Assembly: GCA_003278545.1 (NCBI GenBank) | Contig: QCEF01000006.1 | Location: 1-64,000 of the forward strand | Origin: Prochlorococcus sp. AG-355-N16 | Lineage (GTDB): Bacteria > Cyanobacteriota > Cyanobacteriia > PCC-6307 > Cyanobiaceae | Direction of reading: 5' to 3' | Length of the DNA: 64,000 nt | The notes under the pieces: model-generated | The model's database searches: none | Seen by the model: the letters and a program-made list of their open reading frames with translations, nothing else | Told to the model about the DNA's origin: nothing | Made by a program: the position numbers and the translations under genes | Part shown: in pieces, positions 30,351 to 39,076 of the stretch | Layout of the letters: every line of letters begins with the position of its first letter | Numbering within the stretch: position 1 is the first letter of the stretch

Positions 30351-33300
30351 ATGTGTAAATACTGCGTATCGATTTCCTCAGAATTTGAATATGTTGATTT
30401 ATCAGACTCGCTTTCCTCAATTGGGGCTGATAATAATAGATCCCCTAATTCTAATTTAGACAGAGTTGATCCTAATTTGCTCGTTAGTGCTTATTTTGGA
30501 GATGTTTTAGCAGGACATATTAATTGGTCTGGAGGGAATGAAACTGTTAAATACTTCATCTATGATCAAGCGGACACATTAAATATAAATGTTTGGAATT
30601 ATGATGGAACATCTCAAACTGGAACTGAAACAGCTACAACAATCGCTCATAATAATGATTCTGAAAGTTTTATTAGAAATATATTTAATACATTAGATTC
30701 TCTTGTTGATATTGATTTTGAAGAGGTCAACTCTTTTGATGATTCAGATTTAGATATTATCTCTGTTTCTGACTACTCATCTTGGTCTTCAGGTGTTGTA
30801 GGTCAAGTTGAAAACGGAGCAGATGAATGGAATATTTTATGGAAAAATACCAATATTGGCGGATCTTTAAGTGATTTTGATAAAAATACAATCGTTCATG
30901 AAATAGGGCACGCTCTAGGTCTATCTCATCCAAATGAAGACCCTTACAATGCTGCATGGAATACAGTTGAAGACACTGTAATGTCCTACAACTCTAATTC
31001 AGGAACTTGGGGTTATGACTTTACACAGGATGATAATTCTGCTTTAGCTTCTATTTGGAATTCAGAAAACGACGATACCGCTGCTCCTACATTTTCCTCC
31101 GCAGCAACAAACTCTGCCGGCACAAAGGTAATTCTTACTTACAACGAGGCTTTATCTTCTACTACTGCAGCAACTTCTGCTTTCTCAGTTACATCAGGGG
31201 GTTCCAGTAATAGCGTTACTGCAGTAGCGATATCTGGATCAACTGTAGAACTTACACTTACAACAATTGTTAAAAATGATGAGGCAGTTACCGTTGCTTA
31301 CACTGATCCTTCCAGCAGTAATGACTCTAATGCAATCCAGGATTCTTCTGGTAATGATGCTATTTCTTTAAGCTCTACCAACGTTACCAATAATTCGACA
31401 GTAGCCTCTAGTAGCGGAGCAATATTAGGAACTAATTATTATAAAGTAGTCAATGGCTATGAATGGACTACTGCAAGGACAAATGCGCAGAACTTAGGGG
31501 GAGATCTAGTAGTAATAGACGACTCAACAGAAAATACATTTCTTATAGATAACTTTCGGAGTCAGATCGTAATTGATGATTGGGGTGGCGGAGCTAGAGG
31601 TGGTGCATGGATAGGTCTACACCAAAACACCACAAGAGCTGATAGAGCATGGGTAGATGGTACAACTATCAGCTATACAAATTATGGAACAAGCCAAGAC
31701 AAGGCGTCTTTGCCCTACCACGGCGGATATTTAATTTTAATGAAGCAAGGTGGTAATAATGATGATACGTGGTGGGTAGAGCCTGTAGACCCACTAACTT
31801 ATTACAATCTTAGTGAAAGTGCTTGGGCTTACAGATATGGAATTGCTGAAGTACCCTTATCATATTTTTCAATAAGTGATCTTAGTATCGACGAGGGCAG
31901 CACCGGTTCAGTAACTATTAGTAGGACTGGAGGCTCAGATTCTGTTCAGAATATCGTTGTCAGTTCAAATAATGCAACTGCATCTAATTCTGATTACACC
32001 TCTATTAGCCAAACTATTACTTTTGCCACAGGTGAAACATCAAAAACATTTAACTTTTCTGCATCCTCTGATTCTTTGTCAGAATCAAACGAGACATTAA
32101 CTATCAGCATTTCAGGATCAAGCTCAGATGATATCCCAGCTCAATTTACAGATAGTTCTTCAACAATTACGATTCGGAATATCGATTCAACTGCTCCTAC
32201 ATTTTCTTCTGCTGCTACCAATACTGCCGGGACAAAAGTAATCCTTACCTATAACGAGGCGTTATCTTCTACAACTGCAGCAACTTCTGCTTTTGCCGTA
32301 ACCACTGGTGGGTCCAGTAATGCCGTTACTAACGTAGCAATTTCAGGGTCAACCGTAGAACTAACTCTGACAACAACCGTTAAAAATGATGAGACTGTTA
32401 CCGTTGCTTACACTGATCCTTCCAGCAGTAATGACTCTAACGCAATCCAGGATTCTGCTGGTAATGATGCTATTTCCTTAAGCTCTACCAGCGTTACCAA
32501 TAATTCAACTGTTGCAGGGACTGCTCCTACATTTTCTTCTGCTGCTACCAATACTGCCGGTACAAAAGTAATCCTTACCTATAACGAGGCGTTATCTTCT
32601 ACAACTGCAGCAACTTCTGCTTTTGCCGTAACCACTGGTGGGTCCAGCAATAGCGTTACTAACGTAGCAATTTCAGGGTCAACCGTAGAACTAACTCTGA
32701 CAACAACAGTTAAAAATGATGAGACTGTTACTGTTGCCTATACAGATCCATCTAGCGGTAATGACTCTAATGCAATCCAGGATTCTTCTGGTAATGATGC
32801 TATTTCTTTAAGCTCTACCAGCGTTACTAATAATTCAACTGTAGAGAATACCTCAAGTTCTTCTGATTCATCTGATTCTTCTAGTTCTTCTGATTCTTCA
32901 AGTTCATCTGGGTCCTCAAATCCAACATTATCAAGCTCCTCCCCTTCAGATAATTCTTCAGCAGTTGCAGTAGGAAGTAATATTGTACTGAACTTTTCAG
33001 AAGTTGTTTATACCTCAAATGAAGATACAAATATATTCATATATAAATCATCGGATGATTCTATTGCAGAAATGATCCCAATAAGTGACGACAGAATTAC
33101 TGGTAGTGGAACCGAGCAAATAACAATTAATCCAGCCTCCGATTTGCTTGAAGACACAGATTATTATGTAATGATAACGCCGGTATCTTTTAAAGACTTA
33201 GCAGGAAATTTTTATCAAGGCATTCTTGATAGCACCAGCCTCAATTTTAAAACTGCATCATCTAGTTCTGCAGGTTCTTCTAGTTCATCTGATTCTTCTA

Positions 33301-34076
33301 GTTCATCTAGTTCTTCCTCATCCACTCCGATTACAGATGGTGTTGAGGTGGCACAAGTTAACTCTTCATATTCTGCAGATTCCAATGGATTTTCTAGTGT
33401 AAGTGGTTCTGCTCCAGTTACCATTACTACCTATACCATTGGTCAGGAAACAACTCTTGATTCCATAAAAGATTATGATGGCTTCCTACATGCCGGAGAT
33501 AATTTAGCTGCAACCGCATCATCTTATAAATACCAGGGGATGTTAGATGTAAATGGAGATGGCGTCTTTTCAGCTATCTTCACTAATAAATCATCTAAAA
33601 GATGGGTAACAGCAAAGGTTGATTCCACAACTGGTCAAATTGATTTTGATGATAATGGTAAAGGCGGCGGGACCAGAGTTGTTGGAATCTACGCAGATCC
33701 ACTAATTGCAGAAGGTGAAAAATACGGTGGGTTTTTATCAGATGGAACAACTCCAGCTCCTGCAAACTTCGGAGTTTCTGATGCAGATAGATATGTGGTA
33801 GTTAACGGAGAAAGAATTGATCGTTTAGCTCTTAATAGTCAGGTAAGATTCCAGAATGATTTAGAAATAGACAATTTAGTGGCTAAACATGCTGGAGATT
33901 ATGATTCTGACGGCGTGCATGAGGTTTACTGGAAAACAGCTGATGGCAGTGCTTATCTAAGATCATTAATGCATGCTGATGGAAATATTAGATATGCTAA
34001 TTACCAAAGTGAAACTCAAATGCGGGAATATTTAACTTCTAACGGTGATGAATCTGCAATAAATGATATTGTTTAA
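30351..34076 (+). CDS. Giant mosaic secreted metalloprotease with SWM repeats, lectin domain and shared C-module
   Basis: In this 1241-aa protein, residues 1-245 form a matrixin-like protease (TIVHEIGHALGLSHPNE zinc site, Met-turn TVMSYNS). Then comes one SWM-type repeat (FSSAATNSAGTKVILTYNEA), a C-type lectin domain (WTTARTNAQNLGGDLVVIDD, GGAWIGLHQN, about residues 360-500), a Calx-beta domain (LSIDEGSTGSVTISRTGG), two more SWM repeats, a Ser-rich linker, a Big_5 Ig-like domain, a second Ser-rich linker and the long form of the shared C-module (LDSIKDYDGFLHAGD to INDIV). SWM repeats are named after the Synechococcus SwmB motility protein. No Sec signal is present, and type I secretion is inferred. 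It is a likely surface-attached protease or adhesin. Confidence 0.9.
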   Translation: MCKYCVSISSEFEYVDLSDSLSSIGADNNRSPNSNLDRVDPNLLVSAYFGDVLAGHINWSGGNETVKYFIYDQADTLNINVWNYDGTSQTGTETATTIAHNNDSESFIRNIFNTLDSLVDIDFEEVNSFDDSDLDIISVSDYSSWSSGVVGQVENGADEWNILWKNTNIGGSLSDFDKNTIVHEIGHALGLSHPNEDPYNAAWNTVEDTVMSYNSNSGTWGYDFTQDDNSALASIWNSENDDTAAPTFSSAATNSAGTKVILTYNEALSSTTAATSAFSVTSGGSSNSVTAVAISGSTVELTLTTIVKNDEAVTVAYTDPSSSNDSNAIQDSSGNDAISLSSTNVTNNSTVASSSGAILGTNYYKVVNGYEWTTARTNAQNLGGDLVVIDDSTENTFLIDNFRSQIVIDDWGGGARGGAWIGLHQNTTRADRAWVDGTTISYTNYGTSQDKASLPYHGGYLILMKQGGNNDDTWWVEPVDPLTYYNLSESAWAYRYGIAEVPLSYFSISDLSIDEGSTGSVTISRTGGSDSVQNIVVSSNNATASNSDYTSISQTITFATGETSKTFNFSASSDSLSESNETLTISISGSSSDDIPAQFTDSSSTITIRNIDSTAPTFSSAATNTAGTKVILTYNEALSSTTAATSAFAVTTGGSSNAVTNVAISGSTVELTLTTTVKNDETVTVAYTDPSSSNDSNAIQDSAGNDAISLSSTSVTNNSTVAGTAPTFSSAATNTAGTKVILTYNEALSSTTAATSAFAVTTGGSSNSVTNVAISGSTVELTLTTTVKNDETVTVAYTDPSSGNDSNAIQDSSGNDAISLSSTSVTNNSTVENTSSSSDSSDSSSSSDSSSSSGSSNPTLSSSSPSDNSSAVAVGSNIVLNFSEVVYTSNEDTNIFIYKSSDDSIAEMIPISDDRITGSGTEQITINPASDLLEDTDYYVMITPVSFKDLAGNFYQGILDSTSLNFKTASSSSAGSSSSSDSSSSSSSSSSTPITDGVEVAQVNSSYSADSNGFSSVSGSAPVTITTYTIGQETTLDSIKDYDGFLHAGDNLAATASSYKYQGMLDVNGDGVFSAIFTNKSSKRWVTAKVDSTTGQIDFDDNGKGGGTRVVGIYADPLIAEGEKYGGFLSDGTTPAPANFGVSDADRYVVVNGERIDRLALNSQVRFQNDLEIDNLVAKHAGDYDSDGVHEVYWKTADGSAYLRSLMHADGNIRYANYQSETQMREYLTSNGDESAINDIV
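31080..31409 (+). repeat. 330-bp SWM repeat, copy 1
   Basis: It encodes about 110 residues from APTFSSAATNSAG to NNSTVA. It is clearly homologous to copies 2 and 3 but more diverged in DNA, and separated from them by the lectin and Calx-beta coding part. Confidence 0.8.
32190..32519 (+). repeat. 330-bp SWM repeat, copy 2
   Basis: It is directly adjacent to copy 3 and differs from it at only a small number of positions, suggesting a recent tandem duplication or conversion inside the gene. Confidence 0.85.
32520..32849 (+). repeat. 330-bp SWM repeat, copy 3
   Basis: It is tandem to copy 2 with long identical runs (e.g. ACTGCTCCTACATTTTCTTC). The Ser-rich linker follows. Confidence 0.85.
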
Positions 34077-34198
34077 AAATTAGAGCTATATTCAATATTA
34101 TTTTTATTTTCACCCCAACCAATTTCTGACTCAATAAATTCTTCATAAAAATTATCTATTGTTAAATTAAATTTACTTTTAAGTAGAAAAAATAACAT
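34073..34198 (-). CDS. Possible small peptide (41 aa)
   Basis: This minus-strand ORF is MLFFLLKSKFNLTIDNFYEE, then FIESEIGWGENKNNIEYSSN. It overlaps the stop of the 1241-aa gene by 4 bp and has reasonable composition, but no homologue is known to me. It could be the 3' piece of an older gene. Low confidence. Confidence 0.25.
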   Translation of the reverse strand: MLFFLLKSKFNLTIDNFYEEFIESEIGWGENKNNIEYSSNF

Positions 34199-34386
34199 GT
34201 TTGGATTTTATTAATTGCCTTGTTGTAGCAACCCATTTTGGAGATTTCATTTCTGCAACAAAAAAAATACTTCTAAGAGCATTTTAGAGAGCAGAATTGC
34301 ATAAACAAGCTTGGACAAGTACGTACAAAAGTTATGTTATTACTAAACGCCGTCTGAAAACTGTTGGTATGAATGGAAAAATTCAA

Positions 34387-34459
34387 TGGAGCCAAGGGGA
34401 TTTGAACCCCTGACCCCCTGCATGCCATGCAGGTGCTCTACCAGCTGAGCTATGGCCCC
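34387..34459 (-). tRNA. tRNA-Ala(GGC)
   Basis: The minus strand starts GGGGCCATAGCTCAGCTGGT and folds as a full cloverleaf. The acceptor GGGGCCA pairs with TGGCTCC, the anticodon arm is CCTGC-ATGGCAT-GCAGG (anticodon GGC), the T arm is AGGGG-TTCAAAT-CCCCT and the discriminator is A. CCA is not encoded as a full triplet. It is intact, unlike the tRNA-Pro fragments to the left, and lies at the junction of the secreted-protein region and the sugar region. Confidence 0.95.
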
Positions 34460-35147
34460 ATGATAATTTTTTTATAGCATTCCATTTATGCGAGACTCAC
34501 CTATACAAGTATCAAAATTATTTTCAGACTTTAGTGTTATATCTAATTTATGCAAAATAATCTGCACAAGATTGATTTACAAAAAGCAATGGATAATAAT
34601 TAAGATTAGTTAATCATATTGCCTCAGAAAAGTATTCTATTCTTTAATGGCAAAGGATAGGGTATTTAAGGCATTAAGTCTGGCAAACAAAAAAACTTTA
34701 AATAACTCACATGATCGTTGATGATTTTCAGGTTGAAAATATCGAATTAATCCTAACATCTATAGAATTTGAAAAAAAAATTTTTTCTTTTTTATAAATA
34801 TTTATTAAAAAGTTTTAAAAACTTAATTTACCAACGAAAAGTATTATTAACCGATACTTATAAAATTTCTATAGAGAAAAGTTAATTAAAATTAAAATTT
34901 AATTTAAATTAAAGAATAAATATTTACATCAAATAATTTGGGTATTAAACAAACCTTTAAAATAATGTTAAAGATAATAAAGGTTTTAAATAAGCTATTA
35001 GGATCTTATAAATATTCTTTTGGAAATTTATTAGGTTTAGTAGACGTTGTTAATTTTTTTCTTAATTTAGGTTTATAGTTATTTTTTTTATTTATAAAAA
35101 TAGTAAATTTATAGTATGAATAGCTAATTTTTAATAAAATTAACGAA
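34460..35147. other. Long AT-rich intergenic region
   Basis: About 690 bp without a convincing gene. It contains tiny ORFs: 34647-34721 (24 codons, MAKDRVFKALS) and 34965-35078 (37 codons, MLKIIKVLNKLLGSYK), both plus strand and neither with support. The tRNA-Ala promoter is at the left end. No repeat of the island families is seen here. Confidence 0.4.
34471..34476 (-). promoter_or_regulatory. Candidate -10 box of tRNA-Ala
   Basis: TATAAA on the minus strand lies 11 bp before the first base of the tRNA. No clear -35 box is seen. Confidence 0.4.
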
Positions 35148-35660
35148 ATGAGAATAAGTAAAGGCTATTGGATATGGGGATTATTCTCATCAAAAGATAC
35201 TTATTTTTTAAATCAAATTAAAGCTAAAGTTCAAAGTAAACTAAAAAGTCCATTTTTTCAAACCCACCTAACTCTTTCAGGACCTTATTTAAACATAAGT
35301 GATATTTTTTTAAACAAATTAAAAAATTTTGCAAAAGATAATTCTGCTATTAGTTTAAATGTTGATGGATACGATTTTAGACAAGAAATATATAAATCAT
35401 TTTTTATTGCAATTAAAAACTCTTGCAGTTTAAAGGAACTAAGAAGAAATATTTATAATTTAAGTAAATTTGATTTAGAAAATAATTATTCTCCACATAT
35501 TAGTTTATCTTATGGAAATCATGAATTAAAAGAAAAAAAAGAGTTGATTTCAAAATTATCTAAAATTAATAAATCTATTACACTATCAAAAATCGCATTG
35601 GTTTTTGTTGATGAGAATATAAATCTTTGGAAAATTATAGAAAGTTTTGACTTAAATTAA
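35148..35660 (+). CDS. 2H phosphoesterase superfamily protein
   Basis: This 170-aa protein has two HxSx/HxTx motifs, THLTLSGPY near residue 43 and PHISLSYGNH near residue 120, separated by about 77 residues, as in the LigT/cyclic phosphodiesterase (CPDase) group. The length fits the plant/yeast-like cyclic phosphodiesterases. These enzymes open cyclic phosphates such as ADP-ribose 1'',2''-cyclic phosphate or 2',3'-cyclic nucleotide ends. The substrate here is unknown. It stands alone upstream of the heptose cluster, which runs the other way. Confidence 0.75.
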   Translation: MRISKGYWIWGLFSSKDTYFLNQIKAKVQSKLKSPFFQTHLTLSGPYLNISDIFLNKLKNFAKDNSAISLNVDGYDFRQEIYKSFFIAIKNSCSLKELRRNIYNLSKFDLENNYSPHISLSYGNHELKEKKELISKLSKINKSITLSKIALVFVDENINLWKIIESFDLN

Positions 35661-35842
35661 AAAAATTAATTAGTCAATTTTTTTATTATTGAAAACTTAC
35701 TTAAAAAACAAAAAGATCAAACTTTTTAGTGCTATTTTTTTTTCTATAGACTTAAATTTAAATATGTTTTAGCGGTACTATCTATCGTAATTAATCTATG
35801 AAAATAGGCTGGGAAAATTAAAATCCATACTAATAAAATAAA

Positions 35843-36751
35843 TTATTTAATAGTTTTAAATAATAGAGTATGAACTTTATTTGAGATGAAAAGTTTAAAT
35901 TTTCTAAACGGATCAAATAAATTTAATTTATCTAAAATTTCATAAAATTTGTTTTTGTATATAGCTTTATGACTTCCGAAATGTGCTACTACAGGTTTGC
36001 TAAGAAAACCACCGTAGAGATATAGTGGGTATTTTTTTTTGAAATTGGAAATCGATAAATTGAAATGATCCTGAAAAATTTTTTGAATAACAGGACCCTC
36101 TATGAATCCGCCAAACAATCCATTCCAATTTGGGATTTGAAAGTTAACATCGTTCCATAAATCTTGGCAATAGTTTTTTTCAGCTAGAAATGGTCCATTA
36201 TCATAGTAAGGGAAATAAAGTAAATTCTTATCGAAAACACAAGTTTCTGGATATTGTTTCACTCTTTCAATTAAATGATGATGCGGATACGAATTTTTTC
36301 TGTTTATATCTCTATTGAAACGTAACATCTTCCCATTGGCTTTGAAACAATTTTTTATTGTATCCCAATTAATTTTTTCTACAAAAAGATGATCATGTTC
36401 CCAAAATAATAAATAATCCTTAGATAAGTTTTTTAAACCTAATTTAAAGGCAAGAGATGCTGAAAGTTGAGATGGCATTCTAATTGAAGTTGGCGAAACA
36501 ATTAAATTTATGCCGCTGATATTCTGAAGTATTTCCTGATAATTTTGAGAGTATATAGAATCAAATTTGTAGTCATGCACAATTGTAAAATTAACTATTT
36601 GAGTTTTTGATTTTATATTATTTATTACATTTGTCATGAAATCGGATTTATCGATTCCTCTAGGAGTCAATAACATGCCTCCCCTCATCTCAGAAACATT
36701 TCTTATCGCTGAGGTGACTATTAAAGCTTCTGTATTATTAGGATCGATCAT
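35843..36751 (-). CDS. Putative GT-A-like glycosyltransferase
   Basis: This is a 302-aa protein. Segments compatible with a GT-A fold are ALIVTSAIRNVSEM at the start, the acidic YLLFWEHDHLFV at about residue 125 in the DXD position (D-H-D), and a C-terminal FGGFIEGPVIQK. The protein ends with a basic hydrophobic tail. I cannot assign a CAZy family. It follows the heptose genes at a gap of about 85 bp in the same direction, so it may use GDP-heptose as donor; this is a guess from context. Confidence 0.55.
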   Translation of the reverse strand: MIDPNNTEALIVTSAIRNVSEMRGGMLLTPRGIDKSDFMTNVINNIKSKTQIVNFTIVHDYKFDSIYSQNYQEILQNISGINLIVSPTSIRMPSQLSASLAFKLGLKNLSKDYLLFWEHDHLFVEKINWDTIKNCFKANGKMLRFNRDINRKNSYPHHHLIERVKQYPETCVFDKNLLYFPYYDNGPFLAEKNYCQDLWNDVNFQIPNWNGLFGGFIEGPVIQKIFQDHFNLSISNFKKKYPLYLYGGFLSKPVVAHFGSHKAIYKNKFYEILDKLNLFDPFRKFKLFISNKVHTLLFKTIK

Positions 36752-36836
36752 ATATTTTTCATGGATTCTAATTTAATTATTTATCAATAACTAAACTACA
36801 AAATAACATAAAATAATCTTGCATAGTTTAATCTTT

Positions 36837-38099
36837 TTAAGAATCTAATTGATCAACATTAATAAATCGCATTCTGCAAAGATTTGATGAGAATTCATCT
36901 CTCCAAGAATCTCCTATTAAACATGACTCTTCTAAATTGATATTCCTTTCAAATGCTGCTTCCATAAACATACCAGGTGATGGTTTTCTGCAAAAACAAT
37001 TTGATTTAAGACTTTTTATTTCATGATCAAAACCTTTATGAGGATGATGAGGACATATATAAAAAGCCGAAATATTTAGACCCATTTTTTGACAAGCTTT
37101 AATTAAATAGCCATTTATTTCAATTACTTTTTGCCACTCAACAAAACCCATAGCAATTTGAGGCTGATTTGAAGCTATGATCGCAATATCATAATTTGTA
37201 AGAATTTTAATAATTTTTTTTATTCTTTTTGTAAAAAGTTTAATTTGGCTTAATTCTGTAATGTATTTCCCTTCTTTACATTTTATAAGGGTGTTGTCTC
37301 TATCTAAAAATAAAGCTCTTTGCTTATTTAAATAACACTTTCTGCTAATTAAGCCGTTTTTGATATCTTTTTCTACACTTAATAATCTTTCTGGAGTTCC
37401 CATATCTTTGAGATATTCAGAAGTATTGTAACTAAAAACCTTAAAACCTTTTTCATAAGAATTTATTATGAAATCTTTAAAAATACTTAACTGTGAATTT
37501 TTACAAATATCTGAATTTTTTATTCTTGAAACTACTTTTTTCTTTAAAACCGCAATTCCTGCAAATCCTAAAAACATACCATTAATATTAAGTTTCTGCG
37601 TTTTTAACTTATATCTATTAATTGATAATTCTGGGGTTTCAATAATACAATCTGAGTCCTCCGGATGGTTTGTTAAGTGGGTTATAAAAGTAATATCAGC
37701 ATTATTTTTTATATGAAAGAGATTGATTCTTTTTAGGTCAATTTCAAAAATAATATCTCCATTTATAAAAATAAAATTATCTTTTAATTTTTCTTCAATA
37801 AATAGTAGACTTCCTGCTTCGCCTTTAGGCTCTTCTTCCTTATAAATAAAAATTTTTATATTAAACTTTTTTGATAACTTAATAGACTGCTCTTCAAAAA
37901 TGTTAGCCTTATAACCTACTAAAAATATAAATTCTTTAATTCCCTGTTTATTCAGAAATTCTACTGTTCTTTCAAGTGTATGCTTTCCTAAAATTGGCCA
38001 AAGAGGTTTTGGTACTTTATCAGTAATAGAACTTAAACGTGTGCCTTTCCCACCAAGAGTAATAATAGCTTGCGATATATTATTAATTAAATCACCCAA
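36837..38099 (-). CDS. Fusion: heptose-1-P guanylyltransferase (HddC) and heptose bisphosphatase (GmhB)
   Basis: This is a 420-aa protein. Residues 1-235 are a sugar-phosphate nucleotidyltransferase: TLGGKGTRLSSITDKVPKPL and FIFINGDIIFEIDL. Residues 240-420 are a HAD-IIIA phosphatase: ALFLDRDNTLI, then the zinc-type pattern CPHHPHKGF..CFCRKPSPGMF and GDSWRDE. These are the last two steps of GDP-D-glycero-alpha-D-manno-heptose synthesis, usually made by separate hddC and gmhB genes. It overlaps the kinase gene (38087) by 13 bp. Together with GmhA and HddA it gives the complete route from sedoheptulose 7-phosphate. The donor nucleotide (GTP) is inferred from the pathway, not from sequence. Confidence 0.85.
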   Translation of the reverse strand: MGDLINNISQAIITLGGKGTRLSSITDKVPKPLWPILGKHTLERTVEFLNKQGIKEFIFLVGYKANIFEEQSIKLSKKFNIKIFIYKEEEPKGEAGSLLFIEEKLKDNFIFINGDIIFEIDLKRINLFHIKNNADITFITHLTNHPEDSDCIIETPELSINRYKLKTQKLNINGMFLGFAGIAVLKKKVVSRIKNSDICKNSQLSIFKDFIINSYEKGFKVFSYNTSEYLKDMGTPERLLSVEKDIKNGLISRKCYLNKQRALFLDRDNTLIKCKEGKYITELSQIKLFTKRIKKIIKILTNYDIAIIASNQPQIAMGFVEWQKVIEINGYLIKACQKMGLNISAFYICPHHPHKGFDHEIKSLKSNCFCRKPSPGMFMEAAFERNINLEESCLIGDSWRDEFSSNLCRMRFINVDQLDS

Positions 38100-39076
38100 G
38101 ATTCACATCCCTCTGCATGAATATTCACTGGTATTAAATCAAAAGAACAATTTTTTAATTTCTTTTTATCTCTTTCTAAATTTTCTCCTTGGTATTTTAT
38201 CAGAATATAGCCTCCACCTCCTGCTCCAAGAATTTTCACAGTTTTGAAATTTGCTAAATTTATATTTTCTTCTATTTTTAAAATATTATCATTCATTACA
38301 CCTCTTATACTTTTTTTTATTTCCCACGAAGCTGAAATGGCTGACTCTAAATTATTAACAATTTGATCTATATCATTTAATTCCCTTGAATCTGATAAAA
38401 ATTTGCTAGCAATATTTAATATATTTTCTATTTGCATAAATGATTTATCTTTATTTTTTATATTTAAAAGCTGTTTATTTGCAGATCTAGAAATATAAGT
38501 ATTTAATAGAAACAATTTTTCTGTATATTTAGAAATCGCTTTTGTAATATTTGGATAATTTTTTATGTTTACTTTGTTGTCTTTTTGGAACTCAAGATAA
38601 TTGACTCCTCCGAGCGCACAAAGATACTGATCTTGTCTACCTATAGGACTATTGAGATTATTTATTTCTATTTCGCATGCAAGATGCGCCGCTTCAGAAT
38701 TTTTAATTTTTTTTCCTTCCAAATTATATATTGCTTTTATCATCGCGACTGTAAAAGATGAAGAACTGGCTAATCCACCCCCCATTAATGCATCTCCAAA
38801 AGAGGCCATTTCGATTGGTTTTTTAATTGAAAACTTTGTGAGACAAGCCCGTATAATTGGATGAGAAATTGATTCAATTTCCAAATATTCTTCTCTTGAG
38901 CTGTAATTTAATAATCCTCTATTATTATTACTACGAAATCCGATAGCAACTCTCGAAAAAATTGGAATTGAGAATCCAATTGTCAAACCATATCCAAGTT
39001 TTTTAACGAACCATTCTAGATCTGAGCCTCCACCTAGAAGTGAAATTCTGCAAGGGCATTTTGATACTACGATCAT
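38087..39076 (-). CDS. hddA: D-glycero-D-manno-heptose 7-phosphate kinase (GHMP family)
   Basis: This 329-aa protein has CRISLLGGGSDLEWFVKK at the N-terminus and GGGLASSSSFTVAMIKAI, the ATP-binding motif of GHMP kinases, with a late glycine-rich motif KILGAGGGGYILI. The set of three motifs and the length match HddA/fucokinase-like sugar kinases. Its place between GmhA and the HddC-GmhB fusion makes heptose 7-phosphate the likely substrate. It overlaps both neighbours (4 bp with gmhA, 13 bp with the fusion), so the three genes form one operon. Confidence 0.88.
   Translation of the reverse strand: MIVVSKCPCRISLLGGGSDLEWFVKKLGYGLTIGFSIPIFSRVAIGFRSNNNRGLLNYSSREEYLEIESISHPIIRACLTKFSIKKPIEMASFGDALMGGGLASSSSFTVAMIKAIYNLEGKKIKNSEAAHLACEIEINNLNSPIGRQDQYLCALGGVNYLEFQKDNKVNIKNYPNITKAISKYTEKLFLLNTYISRSANKQLLNIKNKDKSFMQIENILNIASKFLSDSRELNDIDQIVNNLESAISASWEIKKSIRGVMNDNILKIEENINLANFKTVKILGAGGGGYILIKYQGENLERDKKKLKNCSFDLIPVNIHAEGCESWVI

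Noticed and set aside
30244-30459. ORF of 71 aa on plus strand
   Set aside because: It overlaps the end of the 73-aa gene and the start of the 1241-aa gene in another frame and has low-complexity composition.
34297-34413. Open frame AELHKQAWTSTYKSYVITKR running into tRNA-Ala
   Set aside because: It has protein-like composition but no good start codon and ends inside the tRNA gene. It may be a gene fragment, with too little evidence to list it.
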